This document shows positions 53,819 to 61,186 of a stretch of DNA of 64,000 bases, one piece after another. The translations under genes and the position numbers were made by a program. Below the pieces are notes generated by a model. That model was given only the letters and a program-made list of their open reading frames with translations. It did not search any database and was not told where the DNA came from. The stretch lies in assembly GCA_934464705.1 (NCBI GenBank), contig CAKSKB010000006.1:56735-120734 (forward strand), written 5' to 3'. The DNA comes from an uncultured Clostridia bacterium. Lineage in GTDB: Bacteria; Bacillota; Clostridia; HGM11514. Each line of letters opens with the position of its first letter. Position 1 is the first letter of the stretch.

Positions 53819-53893
53819 GTTTTTTGATAATAGATAGATTTTCAAACGCTTATTAAGGTCTTTTAAAAATTTTTTAAATTATTTCGAAATCTA

Positions 53894-53922
53894 TTGACAT
53901 AATTTAAAAACTTGAGTATAAT
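53894..53922 (+). promoter_or_regulatory. Consensus promoter of the 53.9-kb RNA gene
   Basis: TTGACA (53894-53899) and TATAAT (53917-53922) with exactly 17 bp, a perfect vegetative promoter. It is not followed by an ORF. Confidence 0.82.
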
Positions 53923-53928
53923 AATATT

Positions 53929-54105
53929 AACAACAGACAACAGGTGTGTCTGTTAAAGCGTTGAAGTATGTCGGCGCACCGATATGCGTTGGTATACCGA
54001 GCTTTCGGGAAGGGTTTGTGTAGCGTTACCTCAAATCGGTGTAGGCTTATTGCCGAAAGAAAATGCACTGAAAGTCGTTCTGCTTCAGGCAGAACGACTT
54101 TTTCT
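53929..54105 (+). ncRNA. Stand-alone structured RNA, family unknown
   Basis: About 177 nt between the consensus promoter and a 13-bp terminator (AAAGTCGTTCTGC, loop TTCAG, complement; 54071-54101, then TTTT). Pairings visible: AACAGACA with TGTCTGTT at the 5' end; GCGTT with AATGC; TCGGC with GCCGA; GCACCGAT with ATCGGTGT, nested around an inner hairpin. No start codon with a ribosome site inside. Independent transcription and nested helices indicate a functional RNA. I could not match it to 6S, SRP RNA, RNase P, tmRNA or a riboswitch I know. Confidence 0.65.
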
Positions 54106-54173
54106 TGTGTGAGAGGATTTTGAAATTGATTGATAAATTGCAAAATGACAGATTGTCAAGCGGAAAAAATGAA

Positions 54174-54225
54174 AGGTGATTGCTTTTTTGTGCGTTAATC
54201 TTCGGATTGGCGCACTTTTTGATTT
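54174..54225 (+). repeat. 3' remnant of the tandem RNA unit
   Basis: GATTGCTTTTTTGTGCG followed by a TTCG-capped stem (54190-54215) and T run is nearly identical to the 3' end of units A-C, but the promoter and closing stem are absent. It is a truncated copy upstream of the array. Confidence 0.6.
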
Positions 54226-54248
54226 TAGGAAAATTTTATGGGACGGTA

Positions 54249-54470
54249 TTTACAAATTATAAAAACTGTGATATAATGGAATAGCCAAATAAAAATCCTA
54301 AAGGTGAATATTTCTTGAATATAAGTTTAAAACAGGTGCATTTTATACTTTGTATAAAAACGCACCTCTATCCTGTTTGCTTATATTCAAGCACTTGGAT
54401 TTTTGTTTGGCGACAAATCGAGGTATTGCGTTTTTTGTGCGCTGACCTCGGTTGGCGCACTTTTTATTTT
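54249..54470 (+). ncRNA. Tandem RNA unit A
   Basis: Promoter TTTACA (54249-54254), 17 bp, TATAAT (54272-54277) with extended TGA. RNA from about 54284: 5' arm GCCAAATAAAAATCC (54284-54298) pairs with GGATTTTTGTTTGGC (54397-54411), one G-U. Inside, CTTGAATATAAG/CTTATATTCAAG, AACAGG/CCTGTT and a GGTGC/GCACC hairpin form a long rod. A conserved single-stranded GACAA...CGAGGTATTGCG leads to the terminator (54437-54460 plus T run). Confidence 0.78.
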
Positions 54471-54487
54471 AAAATATTATATCGCTA

Positions 54488-54699
54488 TTTACAAATCGGG
54501 TTTATTGTGATATAATAAATCTGCCAAACGAGTTTAATATCCTTACCAAATGCATTTTGTGTTTTATCGTTTTCGATAAAAACGCATATGCTCTGTTTAA
54601 GCACGAAATGTATTTTGGTGTATTAAACTTGTTTGGCGACAATTCGGGGTATTGCGTTTTTTGTGCGCTTATCTTCGGATTGGCGCACTTTTTATTTTT
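54488..54699 (+). ncRNA. Tandem RNA unit B
   Basis: Promoter TTTACA (54488-54493), 17 bp, TATAAT (54511-54516). RNA from about 54523: 17-bp closing stem GCCAAACGAGTTTAATA (54523-54539) with TATTAAACTTGTTTGGC (54621-54637). The inner rod (ACCAAA/TTTGGT, a GTTTTATCG/CGATAAAAAC hairpin) differs in sequence from unit A but not in shape. Same GACAATTCGGGGTATTGCG tail; terminator 54663-54688 has a TTCG loop. Confidence 0.78.
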
Positions 54700-54716
54700 A
54701 AATCTTTATATCGCTA

Positions 54717-54952
54717 TTTACAAACCATGTTTATTGTGATATAATGAAATAGCCAAGCAAACTTAATATAATTTTGGGAGTTTCATACTCTTTTTTTGGG
54801 TTACCATATACCTTAAGAACTTGTTTAAAAATGCAAATTCCGCAAGGTATGTGGTAAGAGTAATTAATATCCCATATTATTGAAGTTTGTTTGGCGACAA
54901 CCGGAGTTTGCGTTTTTTGTGCGCTGACCTCGGTTGGCGCACTTTTTATTTT
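54717..54952 (+). ncRNA. Tandem RNA unit C
   Basis: Promoter TTTACA (54717-54722), 17 bp, TATAAT (54740-54745). Closing stem GCCAAGCAAACTT (54752-54764) with AAGTTTGTTTGGC (54883-54895). The interior is longer and less regular than in A and B. Tail GACAACCGGAGTTTGCG, terminator 54919-54942. The ribosome site of the next small gene begins two bases after its T run. Confidence 0.78.
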
Positions 54953-54966
54953 ATGGAGGTTTTTTT

Positions 54967-55155
54967 ATGGATTTATCAGACAATGAATTAAAGCATTGGA
55001 AGATGCTGGCATATTTTAATCAGGAATTAATGTATATGCTCATTTGCAAAGAGGAGTTTAAGTATTTCCTTTCTGACGAATACATCAACTGGTGCGACGA
55101 AATGCTTCACAAAGTAAAAAAAGAACTGGAGGATCCGAAATGGAAACTAATATAA
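54967..55155 (+). CDS. Small protein 1 after the RNA array, function unknown
   Basis: A 62-residue protein, ATG 54967 after TGGAGGT (54954-54960). Rich in aromatic and charged residues (LKHWKMLAYFNQELMYML, ending VKKELEDPKWKLI), predicted helical, no signal or membrane segment. No own promoter: it would be made by read-through of the unit C terminator. Overlaps the next gene by 16 bases. Not a family I recognise. Confidence 0.6.
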   Translation: MDLSDNELKHWKMLAYFNQELMYMLICKEEFKYFLSDEYINWCDEMLHKVKKELEDPKWKLI

Positions 55156-55358
55156 TGATAGGTTCAACGGCTCTCGACCGCTTTTTCGTTGAATGTACGC
55201 TCAGCGGCATTGACTTTGAAAACAAAGAAACCGCTGAGGCTGCAATGAAAATTGCAGATAAGTATGAACTTTCGTATGACTGCGGGATTGAAATGCTTTA
55301 TATCAGAGCTTTTGAAAACCACAAGGGCATGATACGGAGAATGGGTATGAGTTTTTAA
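55140..55358 (+). CDS. Small protein 2 after the RNA array, function unknown
   Basis: A 72-residue protein, ATG 55140 behind CTGGAGGA. It reads like a small alpha/beta fold (FFVECTLSGIDFENKETAEAAMKIADKYELSYDCGIEML). Translated in a different frame overlapping the end of small protein 1, which argues for coupling. No homologue recognised. A diverged miniature element starts five bases after its stop. Confidence 0.6.
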   Translation: METNIMIGSTALDRFFVECTLSGIDFENKETAEAAMKIADKYELSYDCGIEMLYIRAFENHKGMIRRMGMSF

Positions 55359-55362
55359 AAAA

Positions 55363-55600
55363 GTCCCCGGCTGCGCCGCGGACAAGAGAACGGCAAACCC
55401 TTAATGCCCTGTGCCGTCATGCTTTTGTCATTTTTTGGCTGCCGACTTTCAATGGCGGCGGCCTACCGCCTCCGACACCCCCCTAAAATGGCAAAAAATA
55501 TTTTTGTCATAAGGTATACACGGTTTTTATCGGCCGAGTCCCCCCGGCGATAAAACCGTTAAGGGTTTACCGCTCTCCTGCCCGTGTACACGGCAGCGTC
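55363..55600. mobile_element. Diverged MITE related to the element at 24690-24963 (reverse orientation)
   Basis: Inverted ends: CAAGAGAACGGCAAACCC (55383-55400) and CAGGAGAGCGGTAAACCC on the other strand (55564-55581), extending imperfectly outward to about 55363 and 55600. Compared with the 24.7-kb element read in reverse, it shares in the same order the GGTTTTTATCGGC stem, ACCTTATG, a CATTTT block, GTCGGAGGC/TAGGC and GGCATTAAGGGTT. No TA flank survives, so edges are approximate. No coding capacity. Confidence 0.68.
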
Positions 55601-55619
55601 CATGGGCAATCTGAAAAAA

Positions 55620-55648
55620 GGTCCTCGGCTGATGCCGAGGGCCTTTTT
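55620..55648. terminator. Terminator of the cysteine-rich gene
   Basis: GGTCCTCGGC-TGAT-GCCGAGGGCC (55620-55643, one G-T) with A6 on one side and T5 on the other, usable on both strands. On the minus strand it ends the gene at 55656. Confidence 0.8.
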
Positions 55649-55655
55649 ACCAGAG

Positions 55656-56492
55656 CTATCTTCCGCAGCGGCCTGCGTTGCTTCTGTAATCAAAATCCTG
55701 CTCGTATTCGTCCCTTTTCGGAGGGTAAAACTCATCGTAGGGGAACTGTATTTTTTCAAAGAGTTCGCAGGGGTTGTTATCGGTTGCCGAAACACATTCC
55801 TTCTGCGGTATGCAGTAATCATACGAAGGAATAAGCAGCTGAACTTCCCTTTCAAGCTTACAGATTGTGAAAATACCGATTGATACAAGCACGGTCTTAT
55901 TGCCGTTCGGCGACACAAATTCATCATTGAAGCATCCGCAGATAAATTCGGGAACCGAGCTTACATCGCACGGGAAGCGGCAGTCGTTTTCCAGCTTTGC
56001 CGAAAGACAAATCGGGTTTACAACTTCCACAACTGCTTTCGGCATATTGCTCTTTTCAACAAGCTGTGTGTCGGAGGCTCCGGGAATATAATTTGAAGAA
56101 AATATCTTTGCGTTGCCTTCCGAACCGAAAAGTATAACCTTTTTATCAAAGGTTGCAAGTCCGTCAACCTGAACCGGTGCGCTTATGCCGGTGAAAACAT
56201 CAAGGGTTATTCTGAAGAAATACTTGATATCTACGGTATAGAAACCGTCGTTAAACGGCACTTCCTCTACATCGGCGTAAACCCAGATTGTCTGGGCGCT
56301 GCGGCATTTAACATTGATTGCGCGGTTTATAAGCTCCTGCTCGGGAGCGGTGAAAATGACGTTCAGATCTTCAAGACAGTCTTTTTCTTTGCACGAATCG
56401 TAAATCTGATTAGTCTGAATACATACCGATTCGCATGCCTGCCCGGGTTGCGGAGTCTGAGCGTTTTGTGCGGCTGTGATTTTTTCAGCCAT
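55656..56492 (-). CDS. Cysteine-rich protein of unknown function (possible spore-surface protein)
   Basis: A 278-residue protein without signal peptide and with fifteen cysteines, often in pairs (ACESVC, DSCKEKDC, DCRFPC, FICGC, YCIPQKEC). Residues ~40-110 look like a beta domain (FTAPEQELINRAINVKC..., YTVDIKYFFRITLDVF). ATG 56492 follows AAAGGAGG. The style resembles cysteine-rich clostridial spore coat or SPOCS-like proteins, and a CATACAAT (56526-56533, minus) resembles sporulation sigma -10 boxes. This is suggestive only. Confidence 0.6.
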   Translation of the reverse strand: MAEKITAAQNAQTPQPGQACESVCIQTNQIYDSCKEKDCLEDLNVIFTAPEQELINRAINVKCRSAQTIWVYADVEEVPFNDGFYTVDIKYFFRITLDVFTGISAPVQVDGLATFDKKVILFGSEGNAKIFSSNYIPGASDTQLVEKSNMPKAVVEVVNPICLSAKLENDCRFPCDVSSVPEFICGCFNDEFVSPNGNKTVLVSIGIFTICKLEREVQLLIPSYDYCIPQKECVSATDNNPCELFEKIQFPYDEFYPPKRDEYEQDFDYRSNAGRCGR

Positions 56493-56556
56493 ACAATTTC
56501 CTCCTTTATTGTATCGTTCAAAAACATTGTATGATACTAAAGGAGTTTTTGTGAAT

Positions 56557-58200
56557 TCAGAATGTTATTGTGATTTCCGTGCCTTCGCCGATTCGGCTCT
56601 TAAGGCTTATTTCCGCATTATGAAGCATCGCTCCGTGCTTTACGATTGAAAGCCCAAGCCCTGTTCCGCCCTCGGATTTTGAACGGCTTTTATCCACGGT
56701 GTAAAATCTTTCAAATATTCTGTCCTTATCCTCATCGGGTATCCCGATACCGTTATCGCGGACGGTAAGCCGTACTTTGCCCCCGTCATTTACGACCTCG
56801 ATTTCAGCCGTTCCGCCCGGACGGTTATATTTTATTGCATTATCGGTAAGATTATATATCATTTCTCCGAGAATTTTCGCAGAACCGATGATTTCCGCCT
56901 TTTCAAGCCTGCATTTGAGCGTAACCTGCTTCTGCGCCGCAAACGGTTTGAGCCTTGAAACCGTATTTTCGGCGATTTCTTTAAGGTCGACAGCATTTTT
57001 ATCAAACTTGCCTTCGCCTTCATCAAGGCAGGACAGGTTTATTATATCTCCGACAAGGGCAATAAGCCTTTGCGCTTCGGAATATATCGAATTTGAAAAA
57101 TCTTTTACGGTCGCTTCGTCCATTCCGCCGTTTTTCATAAGTTCGGCAAAGCCCGAAATCGATGTGAGCGGCGTTTTCAGCTCATGCGAAACATTCGCCG
57201 TAAACTCTCTGCGCATTGCCTCCTGCTTTTCGCTTTCGGTGATATCGATTATGATTATAACCGCTCCGATTGTGTTTTTGCCGTTTTGCACCGGGTTCGC
57301 AATAAGGCTGTAAGTTCTTCCGGCGTGCGACATCTGGTTTTCCGCGCGTTTTCCGGAAAGCGCTGTTGCAATTGTGTTAAGAAAACCTTCGGTCCGATTC
57401 ATTTCAAACACTGTTTTGGGTGCCGTTTCAAGATCAAACAGCTCAAGCGCTGCGTTGTTTTCGGACAGCACGGCGGCATTTTTATCAATCACCAAAAAGC
57501 CTTCATGCATATTCTCGGTTATAAGCCGAAATTCGTTTTGCTTCTGCTTTGCCTGCTCTACCTGTTTTTCAATCGTCCGTCTTTGGCTCGATATTTTCCG
57601 CAAAAACGGCGAAAGCTCCTCATATCCTTCAAATTTTTCGGGGTGGTCGGGGTCAAATTCATTGAGTGGTTTTAATATCGACTTCGCCGCCATTCGCGAG
57701 AGCAGAAACGCTATCACAAGCACAATTAAAATTACAAAAATAAGCGGCTGGAGCAATCCCATAATTACCGAAAAAATCGTGTACTGAGTTGTGGAAACCC
57801 TGAGAATATCGCCGTTTTCAAGCTTCTTGGCGTAGTATATTGTCTTTTCGGTCATCGTTTCCGAATATCTTACGGAGGTTCCGCTGCCGTATTCCTCCGC
57901 TTCGGAAAATTCCTTTCTGTCGGAATGATTATCCATCTCGGAAGGTTTTTTCTGCGTATCCGCAAGCACGGTTCCGTCCTTGGCTATGAGCGTTATGCGG
58001 TTTTCGCCGGACGAGAAGTTTTCAAAAAATTTTTGGTAATCGTCCTTAATTGCATACGCAACATAATCCGCTTCGCCGGCAAGCTCTTTCTCAATACGCC
58101 CTTCAAAAAAGCCGTACAATACTCCCATTATCAGCAGCAAACACGATATTACCGCCAGAATCGATGTGAAAAATGCAGAGCGGAAAATCTTTTTTGTCAT
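56557..58200 (-). CDS. phoR: Phosphate sensor histidine kinase PhoR
   Basis: A 547-residue membrane kinase: TM1 (SAFFTSILAVISCLLLIMGVLYG), an outside sensor domain (~30-145), TM2 (~150-175), HAMP-like linker, PAS domain (~225-330), then FTANVSHELKTPLTSISGF with the phosphorylated His, and HATPase motifs NLTDNAIKYNRPGG, DNGIGIPDED, GGTGLGLSIVKHG. ATG 58200 with GGAGAG; five bases after the phoP stop. It sits in the pst operon, so phosphate is the expected cue. Confidence 0.9.
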   Translation of the reverse strand: MTKKIFRSAFFTSILAVISCLLLIMGVLYGFFEGRIEKELAGEADYVAYAIKDDYQKFFENFSSGENRITLIAKDGTVLADTQKKPSEMDNHSDRKEFSEAEEYGSGTSVRYSETMTEKTIYYAKKLENGDILRVSTTQYTIFSVIMGLLQPLIFVILIVLVIAFLLSRMAAKSILKPLNEFDPDHPEKFEGYEELSPFLRKISSQRRTIEKQVEQAKQKQNEFRLITENMHEGFLVIDKNAAVLSENNAALELFDLETAPKTVFEMNRTEGFLNTIATALSGKRAENQMSHAGRTYSLIANPVQNGKNTIGAVIIIIDITESEKQEAMRREFTANVSHELKTPLTSISGFAELMKNGGMDEATVKDFSNSIYSEAQRLIALVGDIINLSCLDEGEGKFDKNAVDLKEIAENTVSRLKPFAAQKQVTLKCRLEKAEIIGSAKILGEMIYNLTDNAIKYNRPGGTAEIEVVNDGGKVRLTVRDNGIGIPDEDKDRIFERFYTVDKSRSKSEGGTGLGLSIVKHGAMLHNAEISLKSRIGEGTEITITF

Positions 58201-58205
58201 GAAAA

Positions 58206-58874
58206 TCACTCTCCGATTTTGTAGCCTATATTTTTTATCGTTTGTATTAGCGCCCCGGCAGTGCCGAGTTTTACACGCAGTTTCCTTATATGAACATCAA
58301 GTGTGCGCGACTCGTCATAATATTCGCCCCAAACCGATGTCAGAAGTCTGTCGCGGCTTACTACCGCTCCGTTTGCCTTCAAAAGCTCAAGCAGCAGCGA
58401 ATATTCCTTGAACGACAAATTAACATCTTCGCCGTCAACCTTTATAATATGCTTATCGGGGTTTACATAAAGCCCTCCGATTTTGTATTCCGAAGGCTTT
58501 GGCGAATATCTTCCGGCACGCCTCAACAGCGCATTGACCCTCGAAACAAGTTCGGTTATTCCGAACGGCTTTGCAATATAATCGTCCGCTCCGGAATCTA
58601 ATCCGGTTACCTTATCAAACTCACTGCTCTTTGCGGTAAGCATTATAATAGGTAGATTCTCCGTTTCACTTCGGGTTCTCAGCTTTTTTAATATGGAAAG
58701 ACCGTCCTCGCCCGGCAGCATTATATCGAGTATAACGGCGTCGGGTGCGGCATTGCCGATTTCTGCCCAAAACGATGCCGGCTCGGCAAAATCTTTTACC
58801 TCATGCCCGTCCTTTGAGAGCGCATAGCACACTAACTTTCTTATGTTATTGTCATCTTCAACAAGATAAATCAT
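58206..58874 (-). CDS. phoP: Phosphate response regulator PhoP/PhoB
   Basis: A 222-residue OmpR-type regulator: receiver with Asp51-type DAVILDIMLPGEDG and LTAKSSEFDKV, K in DDYIAKPF, then a winged-helix effector (LSFKEYSLLELL, GAVVSRDRLLTSVWG, RTLDVHIRKLRVKLG). Complete pair with the kinase downstream. It should bind the direct repeats upstream of pstS. Confidence 0.92.
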   Translation of the reverse strand: MIYLVEDDNNIRKLVCYALSKDGHEVKDFAEPASFWAEIGNAAPDAVILDIMLPGEDGLSILKKLRTRSETENLPIIMLTAKSSEFDKVTGLDSGADDYIAKPFGITELVSRVNALLRRAGRYSPKPSEYKIGGLYVNPDKHIIKVDGEDVNLSFKEYSLLLELLKANGAVVSRDRLLTSVWGEYYDESRTLDVHIRKLRVKLGTAGALIQTIKNIGYKIGE

Positions 58875-58898
58875 TTTTAATCACCCAATAACATTTTA

Positions 58899-59564
58899 TC
58901 ACAAAACTTCGCCGTTTTCAATACTTTTATGACTTCCTGTTATCGAGTATATAACCCATTCGGCTATATTTTCGGCGTGGTCGCCTATTCTTTCAAAATA
59001 TTTCGCTATCATCAGCAGGTCAATCAGCGCTTCGGCGGTGTTTCCGTCAGCGGATTTTACGCTCGATATAAGCTCGCCCTTTACTTTAAGAAAAAGCCCG
59101 TCCACGATGTCGTCGTGCGCAATTACCTTCTGCGCCATTACCATATCGTGCTTTACAAACGAATCTATACTGTCCGTTACCATAAGAATGGTCGCCCTCG
59201 CCATATCGGCTATATGCACTTTGCTTCCGATATCCGTTCGGTTTACAAAACACACCATTTCGGCTATATCGGACGCCTGGTCGCCTATCCTTTCCATATC
59301 CGAAATCATTTTAAGCGCCGACGAAATCGTACGCAAATCTCCGGCAACCGGCTGCTGCTGCAAAAGAAGCCGCATACAAAGCGATTCTATATCCCTTTCC
59401 TTACGGTCAATTTCGCGGTCTGTTTCAAAAACTTCTTTCTGAAGCTCGCTATTGTTCGTTTCGAGATATTTTGCCGCCTTTGAAATCGCTTCTTCACAAA
59501 GCGCTCCCATTGTGATAAGCTCGGTGTTAAGCTTTGAAAGCTGTTCGTCAAATTTATTGCGCAT
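58899..59564 (-). CDS. phoU: Phosphate signalling protein PhoU
   Basis: A 221-residue all-helical protein of two PhoU repeats: FDEQLSKLNTELITMGALCEEAISKA, DLRTISSALKMISDMERIGDQASDIAE, and the second copy MIAKYFERIGDHAENIAEWV, whose E/D-x-x-x-D motifs bind metal. Links the Pst transporter to PhoR and limits phosphate uptake. Starts with a one-base overlap of the pstB stop. Confidence 0.95.
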   Translation of the reverse strand: MRNKFDEQLSKLNTELITMGALCEEAISKAAKYLETNNSELQKEVFETDREIDRKERDIESLCMRLLLQQQPVAGDLRTISSALKMISDMERIGDQASDIAEMVCFVNRTDIGSKVHIADMARATILMVTDSIDSFVKHDMVMAQKVIAHDDIVDGLFLKVKGELISSVKSADGNTAEALIDLLMIAKYFERIGDHAENIAEWVIYSITGSHKSIENGEVL

Positions 59565-60316
59565 TATCCGAACCTCCCTGTAATATAATCCTCGGTGCGT
59601 TTATCCCGTGGGGTTGAAAACATTTTTTCGGTATCGTCATATTCTATGATTTCCCCTATCAGGAAAAACGCCGTTTTATCGGCAATCCTGACTGCCTGCT
59701 GCATATTATGAGTTACGGTGATGATTGTGTATTTTTCTTTCAGCTCTGTTGCGAGGTCTTCGATTTTTGAGGTCGAAATCGGGTCGAGTGCACTTGTGGG
59801 TTCGTCCATAAGAAGAATTTCCGGCTCAACCGCAAGAGCCCTCGCTATACACAGCCTTTGCTGCTGTCCGCCGCTCATCGAAAGAGCACTCTTTTTGAGC
59901 CTGTCTTTACATTCGTCCCAAATCGCTGCGCGTTTCAGAGATGTTTCCACTATTTCGTCAAGCTTGACTCTGGATTTTACTCCGTGGATTCTCGGCCCGT
60001 AGGCGATATTGTCATATATGCTCATCGGGAAGGGGTTCGGCTTCTGAAAAACCATTCCTACGCGTTTTCTAAGCTCCGTTACATCGGCATCTTTATAAAT
60101 GTCTTTTCCGTCAAACACAACCTTGCCTTCTATCCGGCAGTCCTCCACAAGGTCATTCATCCTGTTAAGACATTTCAGAAATGTCGATTTTCCGCACCCC
60201 GACGGTCCGATAAGCGCCGTTATACAGCCCTTTGGTATCTCAATATTTATATTCTTGAGTGCATGGTTGTTTCCATACCAGAGATTTAAGTTTTCCGCAG
60301 TGATAATTCCGCTCAT
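59564..60316 (-). CDS. pstB: Phosphate ABC transporter ATP-binding protein PstB
   Basis: A 250-residue ATPase: NLWYGNNHALKNINIEI, Walker A GPSGCGKSTFLKCLNRMNDL, QKPNPFPMSIYDN, signature LSGGQQQRLCIARAL, Walker B ILLMDEPTSALDPIST, and the YTIITVTHNMQQA switch: all typical PstB. Overlaps pstA by four bases. Confidence 0.97.
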   Translation of the reverse strand: MSGIITAENLNLWYGNNHALKNINIEIPKGCITALIGPSGCGKSTFLKCLNRMNDLVEDCRIEGKVVFDGKDIYKDADVTELRKRVGMVFQKPNPFPMSIYDNIAYGPRIHGVKSRVKLDEIVETSLKRAAIWDECKDRLKKSALSMSGGQQQRLCIARALAVEPEILLMDEPTSALDPISTSKIEDLATELKEKYTIITVTHNMQQAVRIADKTAFFLIGEIIEYDDTEKMFSTPRDKRTEDYITGRFG

Positions 60317-61182
60317 CTGCCTTTTCCTCCTTTTTCGCTCTTCTTTGCCGCAAGTTTCGCAGCAGTATTTATCAGAAATGTAAGTACAAGAAGTATAAGC
60401 GCAATCGAAAACGCTGTGTCAAAATCGCCCCGTTCCTTTGCGTACATATAAAGCGAAACCGTTAGCGTGGAACCGGCGTTTCCCGGAAGCGGCGCCTGAA
60501 ACAGACTTATAATTTCGTTTGCCATTCCGGCGGTAAAAAGCAGCGCTGCGCTTTCGCCCACTATCCTGCCGACGGAAAGTATACAGCCTGTTACGATTCC
60601 GTCAGACGCACTCGGCAGAACTACCGTTCTTATCATCCGCCATTTTCCGCTGCCGAGAGCAAGCGCTCCCTCACGGTACGAATCTGGCACGGTTTTCAGG
60701 CTTTCCTGAACGGTTCGGATGATTGTCGGAAGGGTCATTATGACCAGCGTCAGAGCTCCTGCGATAAGGCTCGTTCCGAGCGAAAAAAACTGAACAAATA
60801 TTAACATTCCGGCAAGACCGTAGATTACGGACGGGATTCCCGAAAGAGTTTCCGCTGCAAGCTCTATCGCCCTTACCAGCCGTTTGTTCTTTGCGTATTC
60901 GTTAAGGTAAATGGCTGCGCCTACTCCGAGAGGAAGCGCAAAAATCAGAGTCATAATTATGATATAAAGCGTATTTAGAATATTCGGAAGTATCCCCGCA
61001 CGCTCCCTTATCAGGCTCGGCTTCGAGCTTACAAGTTCCCATGTGAGTTTCGGCACGCCTCTGTATACAATATATCCGATTAAAGACGCAAGCGTCAGTA
61101 TTATTATCGCCGCTGCGGCATACATGAAAAATTTTACAACCGCCTCTTTCGCTTTGCGGCTCTTTGAATGTTTTTCAGTCAT
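60313..61182 (-). CDS. pstA: Phosphate ABC transporter permease PstA
   Basis: A ~289-residue permease with six membrane segments and the EAA-like loop YREGALALGSGKWRMIRTVVLPSASDGIVTG. TLSGIPSVIYGLAGM is the usual membrane motif. ATG 61182 (MTEKHSKSRK) is chosen for its AGGTGA site; upstream codons in frame overlap pstC further. Confidence 0.93.
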   Translation of the reverse strand: MTEKHSKSRKAKEAVVKFFMYAAAAIIILTLASLIGYIVYRGVPKLTWELVSSKPSLIRERAGILPNILNTLYIIIMTLIFALPLGVGAAIYLNEYAKNKRLVRAIELAAETLSGIPSVIYGLAGMLIFVQFFSLGTSLIAGALTLVIMTLPTIIRTVQESLKTVPDSYREGALALGSGKWRMIRTVVLPSASDGIVTGCILSVGRIVGESAALLFTAGMANEIISLFQAPLPGNAGSTLTVSLYMYAKERGDFDTAFSIALILLVLTFLINTAAKLAAKKSEKGGKGR

Positions 61183-61186
61183 AACT

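Noticed and set aside
53929..54105. 6S RNA, SRP RNA or tmRNA
   Set aside because: No 5'/3' closing rod with central bubble, no GGAAG SRP loop and no tRNA-like ends were found by eye.
54315..54739. Open frames inside RNA units A and B
   Set aside because: They run through closing stems and terminators, are not conserved between units and lack proper ribosome sites.
54174..54952. CRISPR array
   Set aside because: Repeats are ~230 bp with promoters and terminators, not 25-45-bp repeats with spacers; no cas genes.
55363..55600. Attachment site or prophage remnant
   Set aside because: No integrase or phage gene nearby; inverted ends and similarity to the other element explain it.
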